Positions 46,553 through 55,303 of a stretch of DNA of 64,000 nt are shown piece after piece. The stretch is from NCBI RefSeq assembly GCF_003987315.1, contig NZ_PIPI01000005.1:117828-181827 (forward strand), written 5' to 3'. The stretch is from Aliidiomarina haloalkalitolerans (lineage in GTDB: Bacteria > Pseudomonadota > Gammaproteobacteria > Enterobacterales > Alteromonadaceae). The notes under the pieces are model-generated. The model was not told the origin of the DNA, searched no databases, and was given only the letters and a program-made list of their open reading frames with translations. Positions within the stretch are counted from its first letter, which is position 1, and every line of letters begins with the position of its first letter. Position numbers and translations under genes: made by a program.

Positions 46553-47302
46553 ATGAAAATTTTGGTCGCGGTGAAGCGCGTGATTGACTATAACGTCAAA
46601 GTTCGCGTCAAAGCCGATCAGTCTGATGTTGACTTAAGTAACGTTAAAATGGCGCTTAACCCATTCTGTGAAATTGCGGTTGAAGAAGCTGTTCGCCTGA
46701 AAGAAAAAGGCGTTGCTGAAGAAGTCGTGGTGGTTTCGATTGGTCCGAAAGCTTGCCAAGAACAAATTCGTACGGCCTTAGCACTTGGCGCAGACCGCGG
46801 TATTCATGTAGAAACTGACGCCATGCCTGATTCGCTAGCAGTGGCCAAGATTCTCAACAAGTTGGTCGCTGAAGAAGCACCGCAATTGGTGATCTTAGGT
46901 AAACAGTCAATTGACTCAGACAATAACCAAACCGGCCAAATGTTGGCAGCCTTGAGTGACATGCCACAAGGTACGTTTGCTTCAGAAGTGAAAGTTGACG
47001 GCGATAAAGTTCAGGTAACTCGTGAAGTTGACGGCGGTTTGCAAACCCTTGAACTGACCTTGCCGGCCATTGTGACGACCGATTTACGTCTCAACGAACC
47101 GCGTTATGCGTCGCTACCAAACATCATGAAAGCCAAGCGCAAGCCGCTCGACGTGAAAACACCAGCAGACCTAGGTGTTGAATTAGCAAGCAAAATTTCC
47201 GTGCTCAAAGTCGAGCCACCTGCAGAACGCAGCGCAGGTATTAAAGTGGCCAGTGTGGCCGAGTTAGTTGAGAAATTGAAAAACGAGGCAAAAGTACTAT
47301 GA
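46553..47302 (+). CDS. etfB: Electron transfer flavoprotein beta subunit
   Basis: The 249-residue ETF beta subunit binds AMP and takes electrons from acyl-CoA and related dehydrogenases. The ATG at 46553 (GGAAGAGG upstream) gives [17 protein letters not shown], the usual start; the longer frame adds 13 residues. Signatures are [21 protein letters not shown] and [25 protein letters not shown]. The ETF beta motif [41 protein letters not shown] is complete. It overlaps etfA by 4 nt. Confidence 0.97.
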   Translation: MKILVAVKRVIDYNVKVRVKADQSDVDLSNVKMALNPFCEIAVEEAVRLKEKGVAEEVVVVSIGPKACQEQIRTALALGADRGIHVETDAMPDSLAVAKILNKLVAEEAPQLVILGKQSIDSDNNQTGQMLAALSDMPQGTFASEVKVDGDKVQVTREVDGGLQTLELTLPAIVTTDLRLNEPRYASLPNIMKAKRKPLDVKTPADLGVELASKISVLKVEPPAERSAGIKVASVAELVEKLKNEAKVL

Positions 47303-48231
47303 GCATTTTAGTTGTCGCCGAACACGATAATAAAACCCTCAACCCTGCCACGTTGAAAACGTTAACTGCCGCCCAAGCGATGGGTGATGACATTCACGTT
47401 TTAGTCGCGGGCGAAAACTGTGCAGACGTTGCTAACGAAGCGGCAAAAGCTGCTGGCGTAAGCAAAGTATTGCATGCAGACAACGCCGCTTACGGACACC
47501 ACCTCGCTGAAAACCTTAGCGCGCTGGTTGTGAGCTTAGGCAAAGGTTATAGCCACATTGTTGCACCAGCTACAACAACCGGTAAGAATTTCATGCCGCG
47601 TGTTGCGGTGTTGCTTGATGTTGCACAAGTATCCGACATTATTGCGGTTGAATCAGCCGACACATTCAAGCGTCCAATTTATGCCGGTAACGCCATTGCA
47701 ACCGTTCAATGTGACGAAGCAATTAAAGTAATTACTGTACGTTCAACTGCATTTGATGCTGTCGCTGCTGAAGGTGGTAGTGCGGCGGTTGAAGCCATCG
47801 GGGACGTTTTCGCTTCTGAGAAAGTAAAATTTGTTGGTGAGCAAGTGGCTGCTTCTGAGCGTCCAGACCTGGCGGCGGCACGCGTCGTTATTTCTGGTGG
47901 TCGCGGTATGCAAAACGGCGAAAACTTCGTTTTACTTGAAAAAGTAGCCGACAAACTTGGCGCTGCAATTGGCGCTTCCCGTGCGGCCGTTGATGCCGGA
48001 TTCGTACCAAACGACATGCAGGTTGGCCAAACGGGTAAAATTGTCGCACCAGAGCTGTATATTGCAGTTGGTATTAGTGGCGCCATTCAACACTTAGCGG
48101 GTATGAAAGACTCGAAAGTCATTGTTGCCATTAATAAAGATGAAGAAGCGCCGATTTTCTCGGTTGCCGATTACGGTTTGGTTGCAGATTTATTTGAAGC
48201 CCTGCCGGAATTAGAAAAAGCATTATCTTAA
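47299..48231 (+). CDS. etfA: Electron transfer flavoprotein alpha subunit
   Basis: The 310-residue FAD-binding subunit passes electrons on to ETF-ubiquinone oxidoreductase. The C-terminal FAD domain has [74 protein letters not shown], with all the FAD contacts of the family. It starts in the last codon of etfB (ATGA). The next gene after a hairpin encodes a DUF1302 outer-membrane protein. Confidence 0.98.
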   Translation: MSILVVAEHDNKTLNPATLKTLTAAQAMGDDIHVLVAGENCADVANEAAKAAGVSKVLHADNAAYGHHLAENLSALVVSLGKGYSHIVAPATTTGKNFMPRVAVLLDVAQVSDIIAVESADTFKRPIYAGNAIATVQCDEAIKVITVRSTAFDAVAAEGGSAAVEAIGDVFASEKVKFVGEQVAASERPDLAAARVVISGGRGMQNGENFVLLEKVADKLGAAIGASRAAVDAGFVPNDMQVGQTGKIVAPELYIAVGISGAIQHLAGMKDSKVIVAINKDEEAPIFSVADYGLVADLFEALPELEKALS

Positions 48232-48239
48232 CTGCGTGA

Positions 48240-48272
48240 CAAGCAGGTTGGTCCTCTGCTAACCTGCTTGTT
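48240..48272 (+). terminator. Possible terminator of etfBA
   Basis: CAAGCAGGTT (48240-48249) pairs with AACCTGCTTG (48261-48270) and is followed by a weak TT tail. The rest of the gap to 48403 contains a TGGCTAAT/ATTAGCCA inverted pair (48293 and 48354) that could shape the next gene's leader. Confidence 0.55.
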
Positions 48273-48403
48273 AATAAAAGATTAAAAAAAGTTGGCTAAT
48301 TTGTTTGAAAGACTTGCGTAAATGCGAGTAATCATACATGATTTTTGAAAGTCATTAGCCAGGGACACCCGGCTTGGGGTACGCAGGATAGGTGGCAACA
48401 ACA

Positions 48404-50224
48404 ATGAAAAGAAAAACAACTATGTTCAAAAAACTCCCACTTGCAGCAGCTGTCGGCTTAGCTATCGCGGCCGCTCCAGCACAAGCAACGGATTTCGAAG
48501 TTGGTCCATTTGCTGTTAAATTTGACTCAACCTTCTCTTTAGGTGCGATTTGGCGGACCGGTTCACGGGACCTGCGCGTCTTGCATCCAGGGAACTATGA
48601 AGGTGGTCGTGGCCAGTCTGGTGTTGCCGATGACGGTAACCTAAACTTCGACCGTGGCGATTTAGCCTCGTTAGTTTTCAAAGGTGTTCACGATCTCGAC
48701 ATTAGCACAGCCAACATGGGCGGTGTTTTTGTGCGGTTTAATTACTGGTACGACGATGTGCTTGAGAACGAAGCGTTCGCTCATGGTCATACAGGCACAA
48801 ATTACTTCCCAAATGCACGTCTCGACTCTGACTCATTTGACGACTATTCAAAAGGTAAAGGCATCAACTTACTCGATGCGTTTTACTACACACAGTTTGA
48901 CTTAGGCAACCGTCCAGTAGATTTCCGGGTTGGTCGCCAAGTACTGAGCTGGGGTGAAAGTACGTTTATTTTCAACGGCGTTAACTCGATTAACCCATTA
49001 GATGTAAACGCTGCACGTCGCCCGGGCGCAGAAATTAAAGAAGCATTGCTACCGGTTGGTATGGTGAGTGCGTCGATCGGTTTATTCGACAACACCACGC
49101 TTGATACCTTCGTTGGTTTCGAGTGGGACAATACCAAGCTTGATGGTTGCGGTACCTTCTTCTCGACGGTGGACATTCTTGGTGGCCCAGGTTGTAACAA
49201 AGTTACTCTGAACCCAGAAGTTGCTCCAGGTCGTTTCTTAAGCGATCGTGAATCAGTTGAAGCTGGCTTGTACGTTGCGCGTGCTGAGGACGTTAAAGCG
49301 AGCAATAGCGGTCAATGGGGTATTGGCTTACGCCACTATTCATTGAACCTCGACACTGAGTTTGGTCTTTACTACATTAATGTTCACAACCATGCGCCGA
49401 TTATCTCTGCGTATGACTGGAACACGCCAGCACCAAGCAACAACATTGTTTCGACGAATGGTCCAATGTATTTTGCTGAGTGGCCAGAAGACAACCAAAT
49501 TTGGGGCGCAAGCTTTAGTACCATGTTAGGTAACTGGTCATGGGCTGGTGAAGTGAGCTATCGTCCAAATCAGGCCGTCCAAATTAACACCACAGAAATC
49601 TTAACTGCAGGTTTGCAGCCAAACGTACCAAGTACTTTTGAGCAACGCATTCATGCGGCACGTCCGAATGGCGTCCCAGTTGGTAATTACGCAGCTGGTT
49701 ACGAAGAGTTGAAAGTCTATCAAGCACAAATGACTTTCATTAACTTCTTCGAGCAGTTCTGGATTTCTGACCGGATGACAGTGATTGCGGAAGTTGCAGC
49801 AAACCACATCGACAACTTACCAGGTTTAGACCAGCAGCGTTTCGGTCGTAACCCAGTCTACGGTAAGTGTTTAACAGTACGTGACCAGCAGCGCCTGGGT
49901 AACCCAGCGCCAGCAGGCAACATTAACTGTGAAGGTTTCGTAACCACGACGTCTTATGGTTATCGTTTGCGTGCAGCGTTCGACTTTAACAACGCAATTC
50001 GCGGTTGGAACGTCACCCCGACTTTGGTTGTTAACCATGACGTGAAAGGTTACTCGCCGAACGCGAACTTCATCGAAGGCCGCTTGAACCTTGGTCTGTT
50101 AGTTGAAGGAAGCTACATGAGTAAGTATCGCGTTGTTGTTGGTTATAACAACTACAGCGGTGCTGATTATGACCCAATGCAAGACCGGGATCATATTTCT
50201 GCGAGCTTCTCAATGTCGTTCTAA
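48404..50224 (+). CDS. DUF1302 outer-membrane beta-barrel protein
   Basis: The 606-residue protein starts at the ATG at 48404 (AGGTGG upstream; a GTG 12 nt earlier is also in frame). The signal peptide ends at APAQA. The mature part is a DUF1302 beta-barrel: FEVGPFAVKFDSTFSLGAIWRTGSRD, then QFDLGNRPVDFRVGRQVLSWGEST, RRPGAEIKEALLPVGM and a barrel-closing C-terminus ending in Phe (ISASFSMSF). Proteins of this family occur with DUF1329 proteins, thioesterases or acyl-CoA enzymes and are thought to take part in lipid or hydrophobic substrate handling; here the upstream neighbours are etfBA, which fits acyl-CoA oxidation. No DUF1329 gene follows. Confidence 0.88.
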   Translation: MKRKTTMFKKLPLAAAVGLAIAAAPAQATDFEVGPFAVKFDSTFSLGAIWRTGSRDLRVLHPGNYEGGRGQSGVADDGNLNFDRGDLASLVFKGVHDLDISTANMGGVFVRFNYWYDDVLENEAFAHGHTGTNYFPNARLDSDSFDDYSKGKGINLLDAFYYTQFDLGNRPVDFRVGRQVLSWGESTFIFNGVNSINPLDVNAARRPGAEIKEALLPVGMVSASIGLFDNTTLDTFVGFEWDNTKLDGCGTFFSTVDILGGPGCNKVTLNPEVAPGRFLSDRESVEAGLYVARAEDVKASNSGQWGIGLRHYSLNLDTEFGLYYINVHNHAPIISAYDWNTPAPSNNIVSTNGPMYFAEWPEDNQIWGASFSTMLGNWSWAGEVSYRPNQAVQINTTEILTAGLQPNVPSTFEQRIHAARPNGVPVGNYAAGYEELKVYQAQMTFINFFEQFWISDRMTVIAEVAANHIDNLPGLDQQRFGRNPVYGKCLTVRDQQRLGNPAPAGNINCEGFVTTTSYGYRLRAAFDFNNAIRGWNVTPTLVVNHDVKGYSPNANFIEGRLNLGLLVEGSYMSKYRVVVGYNNYSGADYDPMQDRDHISASFSMSF

Positions 50225-50242
50225 GACGATATGTTATGATTA

Positions 50243-50259
50243 GAAAGACGCCTCCGGGC
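50243..50259 (+). terminator. Left part of a terminator interrupted by an IS4-type end
   Basis: AAAGACGCC and a short loop start a normal GC stem 3 nt after the DUF1302 operon; the complementary arm (GGCGTCTTT) is missing because an IS4-type terminal repeat begins at 50260. The original hairpin is inferred. Confidence 0.45.
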
Positions 50260-50506
50260 TAACACCGTTCAGTTAAGAAATATTTTTGCGATCGGTTGAA
50301 CGATCCCAAGGTTAGTTCAAAATACCCTCATCATCGTTTGGTTATGAGGGTATTTTTTTACTTAGTCATTGGTTACTTGATACAGATACGTTCGCTGTTC
50401 CGGAACACTTGTCAACATTCAAACAGTCTATCCCCCTTGAATGGGTTGAACAAGCACTAGAATCTACCAATAAAGCCAGCATTAAAAGGCGCAAGTTGCC
50501 GGCTGA
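50260..50506 (+). mobile_element. IS4-family remnant: left end and start of transposase
   Basis: The terminal repeat TAACACCGTTCAGTTAAG (50260-50277) is the IS4-type end. It is followed by a GATCG/CGATC hairpin, then a terminator-like hairpin AAATACCCTCAT/ATGAGGGTATTT (50320-50355) with a T-run. After that, on +, comes a transposase N-terminus without its start codon: FAVPEHLSTFKQSIPLEWVEQALES, then KASIKRRKLPAE, the conserved IS4 family entry. It stops matching near 50503 and runs into the sensor gene from the other strand. The rest of the IS is deleted. Confidence 0.78.
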
Positions 50507-51408
50507 GTTAGTAGTTGTTGCTGATGAAATTCAGAAAGCGTTTCTTCTGCTGCAATAAGTTGTCCGCTGTTGTTAAAAACCATGCTTTGGGCGTTTGGGA
50601 TTTCCGGTTCCACCAGGCCGGCGATGAGTTTGGTCATGGCGACATCGTGGCTGGCATTGATCATGTGTTGGCCATCAATATCAACCGGAACCTGATAGGT
50701 AATCGTCCAGTAACCTGCAGAGAGGTCAAAGTACAAACCAGTCCAGACTGGAGTGCGCTCAGGATTGTCCTCCTGAAGTGTTGAGCCCACGGTGGTAAAG
50801 TCAGTTATTACCAACTCAGGTGCTGCTAATAACCCCCAAGGATTGTCCTGCTGATAAATTGTCAGGATGTTTTCGGGTAGTGAGATATGGGTGTTGGTCA
50901 CCAGGCCATGCAAGGCTGGGCCAAATTCGTTTACCAGATACTGGGCGATGATGGTTCTCGCCTTAATTTCGTCTGAAAGCGGTCGGGGGCCAGGGCCTGC
51001 AAACGTAGTCACGGATTCGAACCACTGACTGTCAGCGGTAGTACCTTCAAAAAAATCCTCTCTTAGCCTTAAGGTACCTGGCTCTGTTTCAACGTGCCAA
51101 CGGTCAAATTTTTCTGTGTAAGCCGGGTTATCGGCGAGCGCTGAATACCTTCTCTCGAAGGCAGCGGCAAGTTGAGCTGCTCGGTCTTCAATAGTGCGGA
51201 ACAATCTGCTTTCCCGTTCTATGCGGCGTTCCGCTTGTTCAGTAAGGCTCTGAATATGATCCGCTTTTGCTTGCTGATATGAAACCCAGAAGCTGACTGT
51301 TGAGAGTGCGACAACAAGCATAAGCGACCACAGGCTGATATTAATCAGCAGCCTGGTGGTTAATCTTCTCGCAAAACGGGAGCGTCTGTTTGAGCTATTT
51401 ATGCTCAC
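50482..51408 (-). pseudogene. Truncated membrane sensor protein (sensor region only)
   Basis: The frame encodes 308 residues: a basic N-terminus, one TM helix (about 22-45), a coiled stretch (DHIQSLTEQAERRIERESRLFRTIEDRAAQLAAAFE) and a Cache-like extracytoplasmic domain (about 60-295; PVWTGLYFDLSAGYWTITYQVPVDIDGQ is typical). No kinase, GGDEF or methyl-accepting part follows. The last residues (about TQPATCAF) are read from IS4 sequence, so the gene was cut at about 50507 by the insertion or a linked deletion. Family members normally continue with a second TM and a signalling domain. Confidence 0.8.
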
Positions 51409-51465
51409 AGCAGCATTTATTCCTTGGTGTAATCGAAATACTCAATTCAGCCTATAACATTTAGC

Positions 51466-51482
51466 GATAATAATCATGATTT
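51466..51482. promoter_or_regulatory. Possible Fur box before the TonB receptor
   Basis: GATAATAATCATGATTT resembles the Fur consensus (GATAAT-x-ATCAT-type) and contains the perfect palindrome AATCATGATT. It lies about 340 bp upstream of the receptor gene, near the divergent sensor gene start. The 413-bp gap 51409-51821 is AT-rich. It also has a repeated TACAATATTTG motif (51618 and 51662), both followed by CGTA. Confidence 0.4.
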
Positions 51483-51821
51483 AACACCGACACCTATCAA
51501 CAAAATAAAGACGAGGCGAAAGGAAAGATCATCGAGATGATTTTTTTTACAACATTTTTCACTACCCCAAAAGATATACAACCCGCAAGCAAGCGATCTA
51601 TACAAGGCTATAAGAAATACAATATTTGTGCGTATTTATGCGGATACTATGTCTATACAACTACAATATTTGCGTAAATTATGACCATAAATGTATAGAA
51701 AAGGTTTATATTTGATAGTCAAATTCCCAAAAATAGCCTGATATAAAAGTTGCATATACAAGCAAAAATCTGCTAACAATTAAATGGTAGTTAATCAAAA
51801 AGCAACAATCAGGGGACTAGC

Positions 51822-54521
51822 ATGAAAAACCACAGACTTTCAAAACTTGCTGTAGCAATGGGGCTGGCGATGCTTCCATTTACGGCAGTTCAGGCACAAG
51901 AAGACGCTGCTGAAGAATCCGCAAATGTAGAGCGGATCTCAGTCACTGGATCGCGCCTGCAGCGCACGGAAGCAGAGAGCGCTGCACCGGTACAGGTATT
52001 TACAGCAGAAGATATTGAAGCTTCGGGCTTAACGTCAATGGAGCTGATTCTCCAGCAAATGTCTGCATCGGCCGGCTTTGGCGGTAACCCAACCAGCACC
52101 TACTGGGTTGGTGGCGGTTGGGGAACCGCTCAGGTAAACCTGCGTGGATTAGGTGTTTCCAGAACGTTGGTGCTGTTGAATGGCCGACGCGTAGTGAATG
52201 GAGGCTCAGGTGCCAATGCGTCAGTCGACCTTAACGTAATCCCAACGTCGATTATCGAACGTGTCGAAGTACTGAAAGACGGTGCGTCGGCGATTTACGG
52301 GGCAGACGCGGTTGCCGGGGTAGTTAATATTATCACCAAAAAAAATTACGACGGCTTTATGATTGAAGGCCGTCTGGCAGGAACTGAGCACGGCGACGGG
52401 GAAGAACGCCAGATTAATATGATGCTCGGTGCAAGTTCAGACCGCGGTCGAGTAGTATTAACATTAAGCTATCGCGATACTGATGAAGTCAATATGGCTG
52501 ATCGTGCTCCATGTCCGCTTGTTGAGCGGACGACAGGGCAACTGTCTTGCTCACCAAGTGGTTCAACACCGGGTGGCCGCGCTGTAATTTCCAGTGGGCC
52601 TGATGCGGGCCAGATTATCAATTTCAATCAGGATCCTGGCGGTGACCCGAATTCTTACGCCCCTTATGATCCGGAAGTTCATGGCAGTAACTCCTTTCCG
52701 TACCTCAATGCGGTGAACCCAGTTTCGACGATTAGTTTTTCCACGTTTGGTGACTACAGACTACAGGGCGATACGTACGCTTTTGCTGAAGTGCTATACA
52801 ACCAACGTCGCTCAAATCAGACGGGTGCGCCGAATACATTGCGCAATATCGACTTTGCAGCAGACCATCCAAGTAACCCAGTCGGTGAAGACATTACAGT
52901 TCTGATGCGTCGCCTTGACGAAGGTGGAGGCCGTCATTTTGATCAGGAAGTAAATACCTGGCGCTTTGTGACTGGTTTACAAGGTGTAGTCGGTGATGGC
53001 TGGAACTGGGAATTTTCATACAATTATGGACGTAACACTGGGCGCGACGGTGCAGACAACATCGTAAACCTGCAACGCCTTAACCAGGTTCTGACACCTT
53101 CAGAGTGCGGGGGTGACATCCCATGTAGCACGCTTCTGGGTGCTGACAGCATGAGCCCGGAAGCATTGGATTATATACTGTTCCGTATTGATGATAATGG
53201 CGGTAACGAGCAACGGACACTTAGCTTTAATATTAATGGCGACTTAACCGAGAACAGACATGGTTATATTCCGGTAGCCTTTGGTGTTGAACGTCGTAAA
53301 GAGCGTGGCTGGAACAACCCGGACTCATCGGTTGTTGCTGGCATTATGAACACCAACCAACAAGAGCCGTTAAGTGGTGAGTATTCAGTTACTGAAGCCT
53401 ATGTAGAAACATCGATTCCTTTGCTTTCCGATATGCAATTCGCTGAATTAGTTTCTTTGGATTTAGCGTATCGTTATTCAGATTATGACTTGTTCGGAAG
53501 CGACGGTAACTACAAGGTTGGCCTGCATTGGAATGTGAACGATAACGTGAAATTGCGTAGTACGTTCTCCACAGCATTCCGCGTTCCGAGTATTCCAGAG
53601 CTATTTTCAGGTGTTGGTGAAGGTAACCTGACGACCAGCGACCCATGTAGCGGTTGGGATCAGCCAAGTGCAGATCCGGTCGTTTCAGCGAACTGCCAGG
53701 CAGATGGCGTGCCAGAAGGCTTCCAACAGCAAGGTTCCAACATTCTGACGCAGACTGGCGGAAATATTAACCTGCAGCCAGAACACGCAGATACGTTCAC
53801 AGCAGGATTGGTGTGGGACGTAGACTGGGTAGAAAACCTGCAGGTTACCGTTGACTACTTCAGTATTGAAATGTCGAACGCCATTCGAAGCGTAGCTGGT
53901 TCAACGAAGTTGTCTGCTTGCTATAATTCAGAAGGTATGTCGCATCAATTCTGTAGTGACGATACGTTCACCCGTAACGCTTTGACTGGTGAGGTTAACT
54001 TCTTATCTGCTCAACCAGATAACGTTGCTAACGAAAAGATTTCGGGCTGGGATGCATCGGTTTTCTATGCGACCACGTTGGCTGGGCTTGACGCTCGCTT
54101 CAACTGGAACTTGACGTACCTGGATGAATATTCCATTCAGCCGTATGAAGGTGCCCCTGTAATTGACTATGCAGGCAAACTAACTGGCGGCAGCGGAAGT
54201 TTTGCCCGCGTGCGTAGTGATGTAAATATGACATTGCGCAGCGACGATTGGCGATTCAATTACACGGTTCGTATGATTGGCAGTGCCGACGATATCAATG
54301 CTTCACCTGGTGATATCGGTGCCAGCGTCTCTGACGTGTTTTACCACGATGTTCAGGGTACGTATTATCTTGATGACAATTGGACTGTGCAGGCCGGCGT
54401 GAACAACCTGTTCGATAAATCAGCTCCTTATGTTCGAAGCTGGACTGATGCGAACACAGACACCATGACCTACGACCTTATGGGTCGCCAACTATATTTG
54501 AAACTCCGTTACGAGTTTTAA
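51822..54521 (+). CDS. TonB-dependent outer-membrane receptor
   Basis: The 899-residue receptor has a signal peptide ending VQA|QED. An N-terminal plug follows, with VERISVTGSRLQRTEAESAAPV (TonB box region about 35-42), NLRGLGVSRTLVLLNGRRVV, SIIERVEVLKDGASAIYGADAVAGVVNIITKK (about 57-190), and a 22-strand barrel ending LYLKLRYEF with terminal Phe. Four pairs of cysteines sit in extracellular-type loops (for example PCPLVERTTGQLSC and PCSGWDQP...ANC). The ligand is unknown; the two following PepSY/reductase genes and the Fur-like site point to an iron compound, but this is context only. Confidence 0.95.
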   Translation: MKNHRLSKLAVAMGLAMLPFTAVQAQEDAAEESANVERISVTGSRLQRTEAESAAPVQVFTAEDIEASGLTSMELILQQMSASAGFGGNPTSTYWVGGGWGTAQVNLRGLGVSRTLVLLNGRRVVNGGSGANASVDLNVIPTSIIERVEVLKDGASAIYGADAVAGVVNIITKKNYDGFMIEGRLAGTEHGDGEERQINMMLGASSDRGRVVLTLSYRDTDEVNMADRAPCPLVERTTGQLSCSPSGSTPGGRAVISSGPDAGQIINFNQDPGGDPNSYAPYDPEVHGSNSFPYLNAVNPVSTISFSTFGDYRLQGDTYAFAEVLYNQRRSNQTGAPNTLRNIDFAADHPSNPVGEDITVLMRRLDEGGGRHFDQEVNTWRFVTGLQGVVGDGWNWEFSYNYGRNTGRDGADNIVNLQRLNQVLTPSECGGDIPCSTLLGADSMSPEALDYILFRIDDNGGNEQRTLSFNINGDLTENRHGYIPVAFGVERRKERGWNNPDSSVVAGIMNTNQQEPLSGEYSVTEAYVETSIPLLSDMQFAELVSLDLAYRYSDYDLFGSDGNYKVGLHWNVNDNVKLRSTFSTAFRVPSIPELFSGVGEGNLTTSDPCSGWDQPSADPVVSANCQADGVPEGFQQQGSNILTQTGGNINLQPEHADTFTAGLVWDVDWVENLQVTVDYFSIEMSNAIRSVAGSTKLSACYNSEGMSHQFCSDDTFTRNALTGEVNFLSAQPDNVANEKISGWDASVFYATTLAGLDARFNWNLTYLDEYSIQPYEGAPVIDYAGKLTGGSGSFARVRSDVNMTLRSDDWRFNYTVRMIGSADDINASPGDIGASVSDVFYHDVQGTYYLDDNWTVQAGVNNLFDKSAPYVRSWTDANTDTMTYDLMGRQLYLKLRYEF

Positions 54522-54583
54522 TGTACTTGTCCGGGGGGGCTGATGGGGCTCCCGGCGCTTTTCGAATTTTTTGAGGTTGACGT

Positions 54584-55303
54584 ATGAAACAACGTTCCGG
54601 CACCTACCGTGTCTGGCACCGCTGGTTATCACTTGTACTGGGCGTACAGATGGTGATTTGGGCGATATCCGGGGCCTACATGGTGATTGTTCAGCTGCCG
54701 TTTATCCATGGAGTTCATTTAACTCAGGAAAGTGACCAGAAGCTACCAGTAAACCCTGGTGCTGCATCACTGGCAGAGGTCACAGAGAAATTTCCGCATA
54801 CCACAGAAGCAGAGTTGGTCAATCGTCTGGTTAATGGTGAATACAGGCTGCTTTGGCAACTACGTACGCATTTCGGTGATCGTCTCGTAGATGCCAACAC
54901 ACTAGAGCCTGTGGTTCTCGGTAAGTCCGATATCCGCGCACTTGCTGAAAGTTATTATGCATTCAAAGAAGAAGCGCGCATTACCAATATTGAACTGCTG
55001 ACAACAGAAGCTCCGAGCGAGCTAAACCCAGCGCATTTGCCAATCTGGCGTATCGACTTTGATGACTTTGGTCGCACTGCGCTGTATCTCGACCAGACTA
55101 CGGGCGAAATGAAAGTACGTCGGCATGATTTCTGGCGTGGCTTCGACATAATGTGGATGCTTCATATCATGGATTATAAGGACCGGGTTGATATTACCAC
55201 CTGGTGGTTACGAATTTTTATATTCGGCACCTTTGGATTCATTTTCACCGGTATTGTGTTGCTTATACAAACGTTGTTTAGTTCACGGAGGAAGCTGAGA
55301 TGA
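54584..55303 (+). CDS. PepSY-associated membrane protein
   Basis: The 239-residue protein has a TM helix at about residues 14-36 (WLSLVLGVQMVIWAISGAYMVIVQ), a periplasmic PepSY-like domain (about 60-185; SLAEVTEKFPHTTEAELVNRL and RIDFDDFGRTALYLDQTTGE) and a second TM at about 205-230 with WMLHIMDYKDR before it. Two helices with histidines near their ends resemble the PiuB/PepSY-TM layout, which is linked to siderophore reduction and uptake. It follows the TonB receptor by 62 bp and overlaps the next gene by 4 nt (ATGA). Confidence 0.85.
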   Translation: MKQRSGTYRVWHRWLSLVLGVQMVIWAISGAYMVIVQLPFIHGVHLTQESDQKLPVNPGAASLAEVTEKFPHTTEAELVNRLVNGEYRLLWQLRTHFGDRLVDANTLEPVVLGKSDIRALAESYYAFKEEARITNIELLTTEAPSELNPAHLPIWRIDFDDFGRTALYLDQTTGEMKVRRHDFWRGFDIMWMLHIMDYKDRVDITTWWLRIFIFGTFGFIFTGIVLLIQTLFSSRRKLR

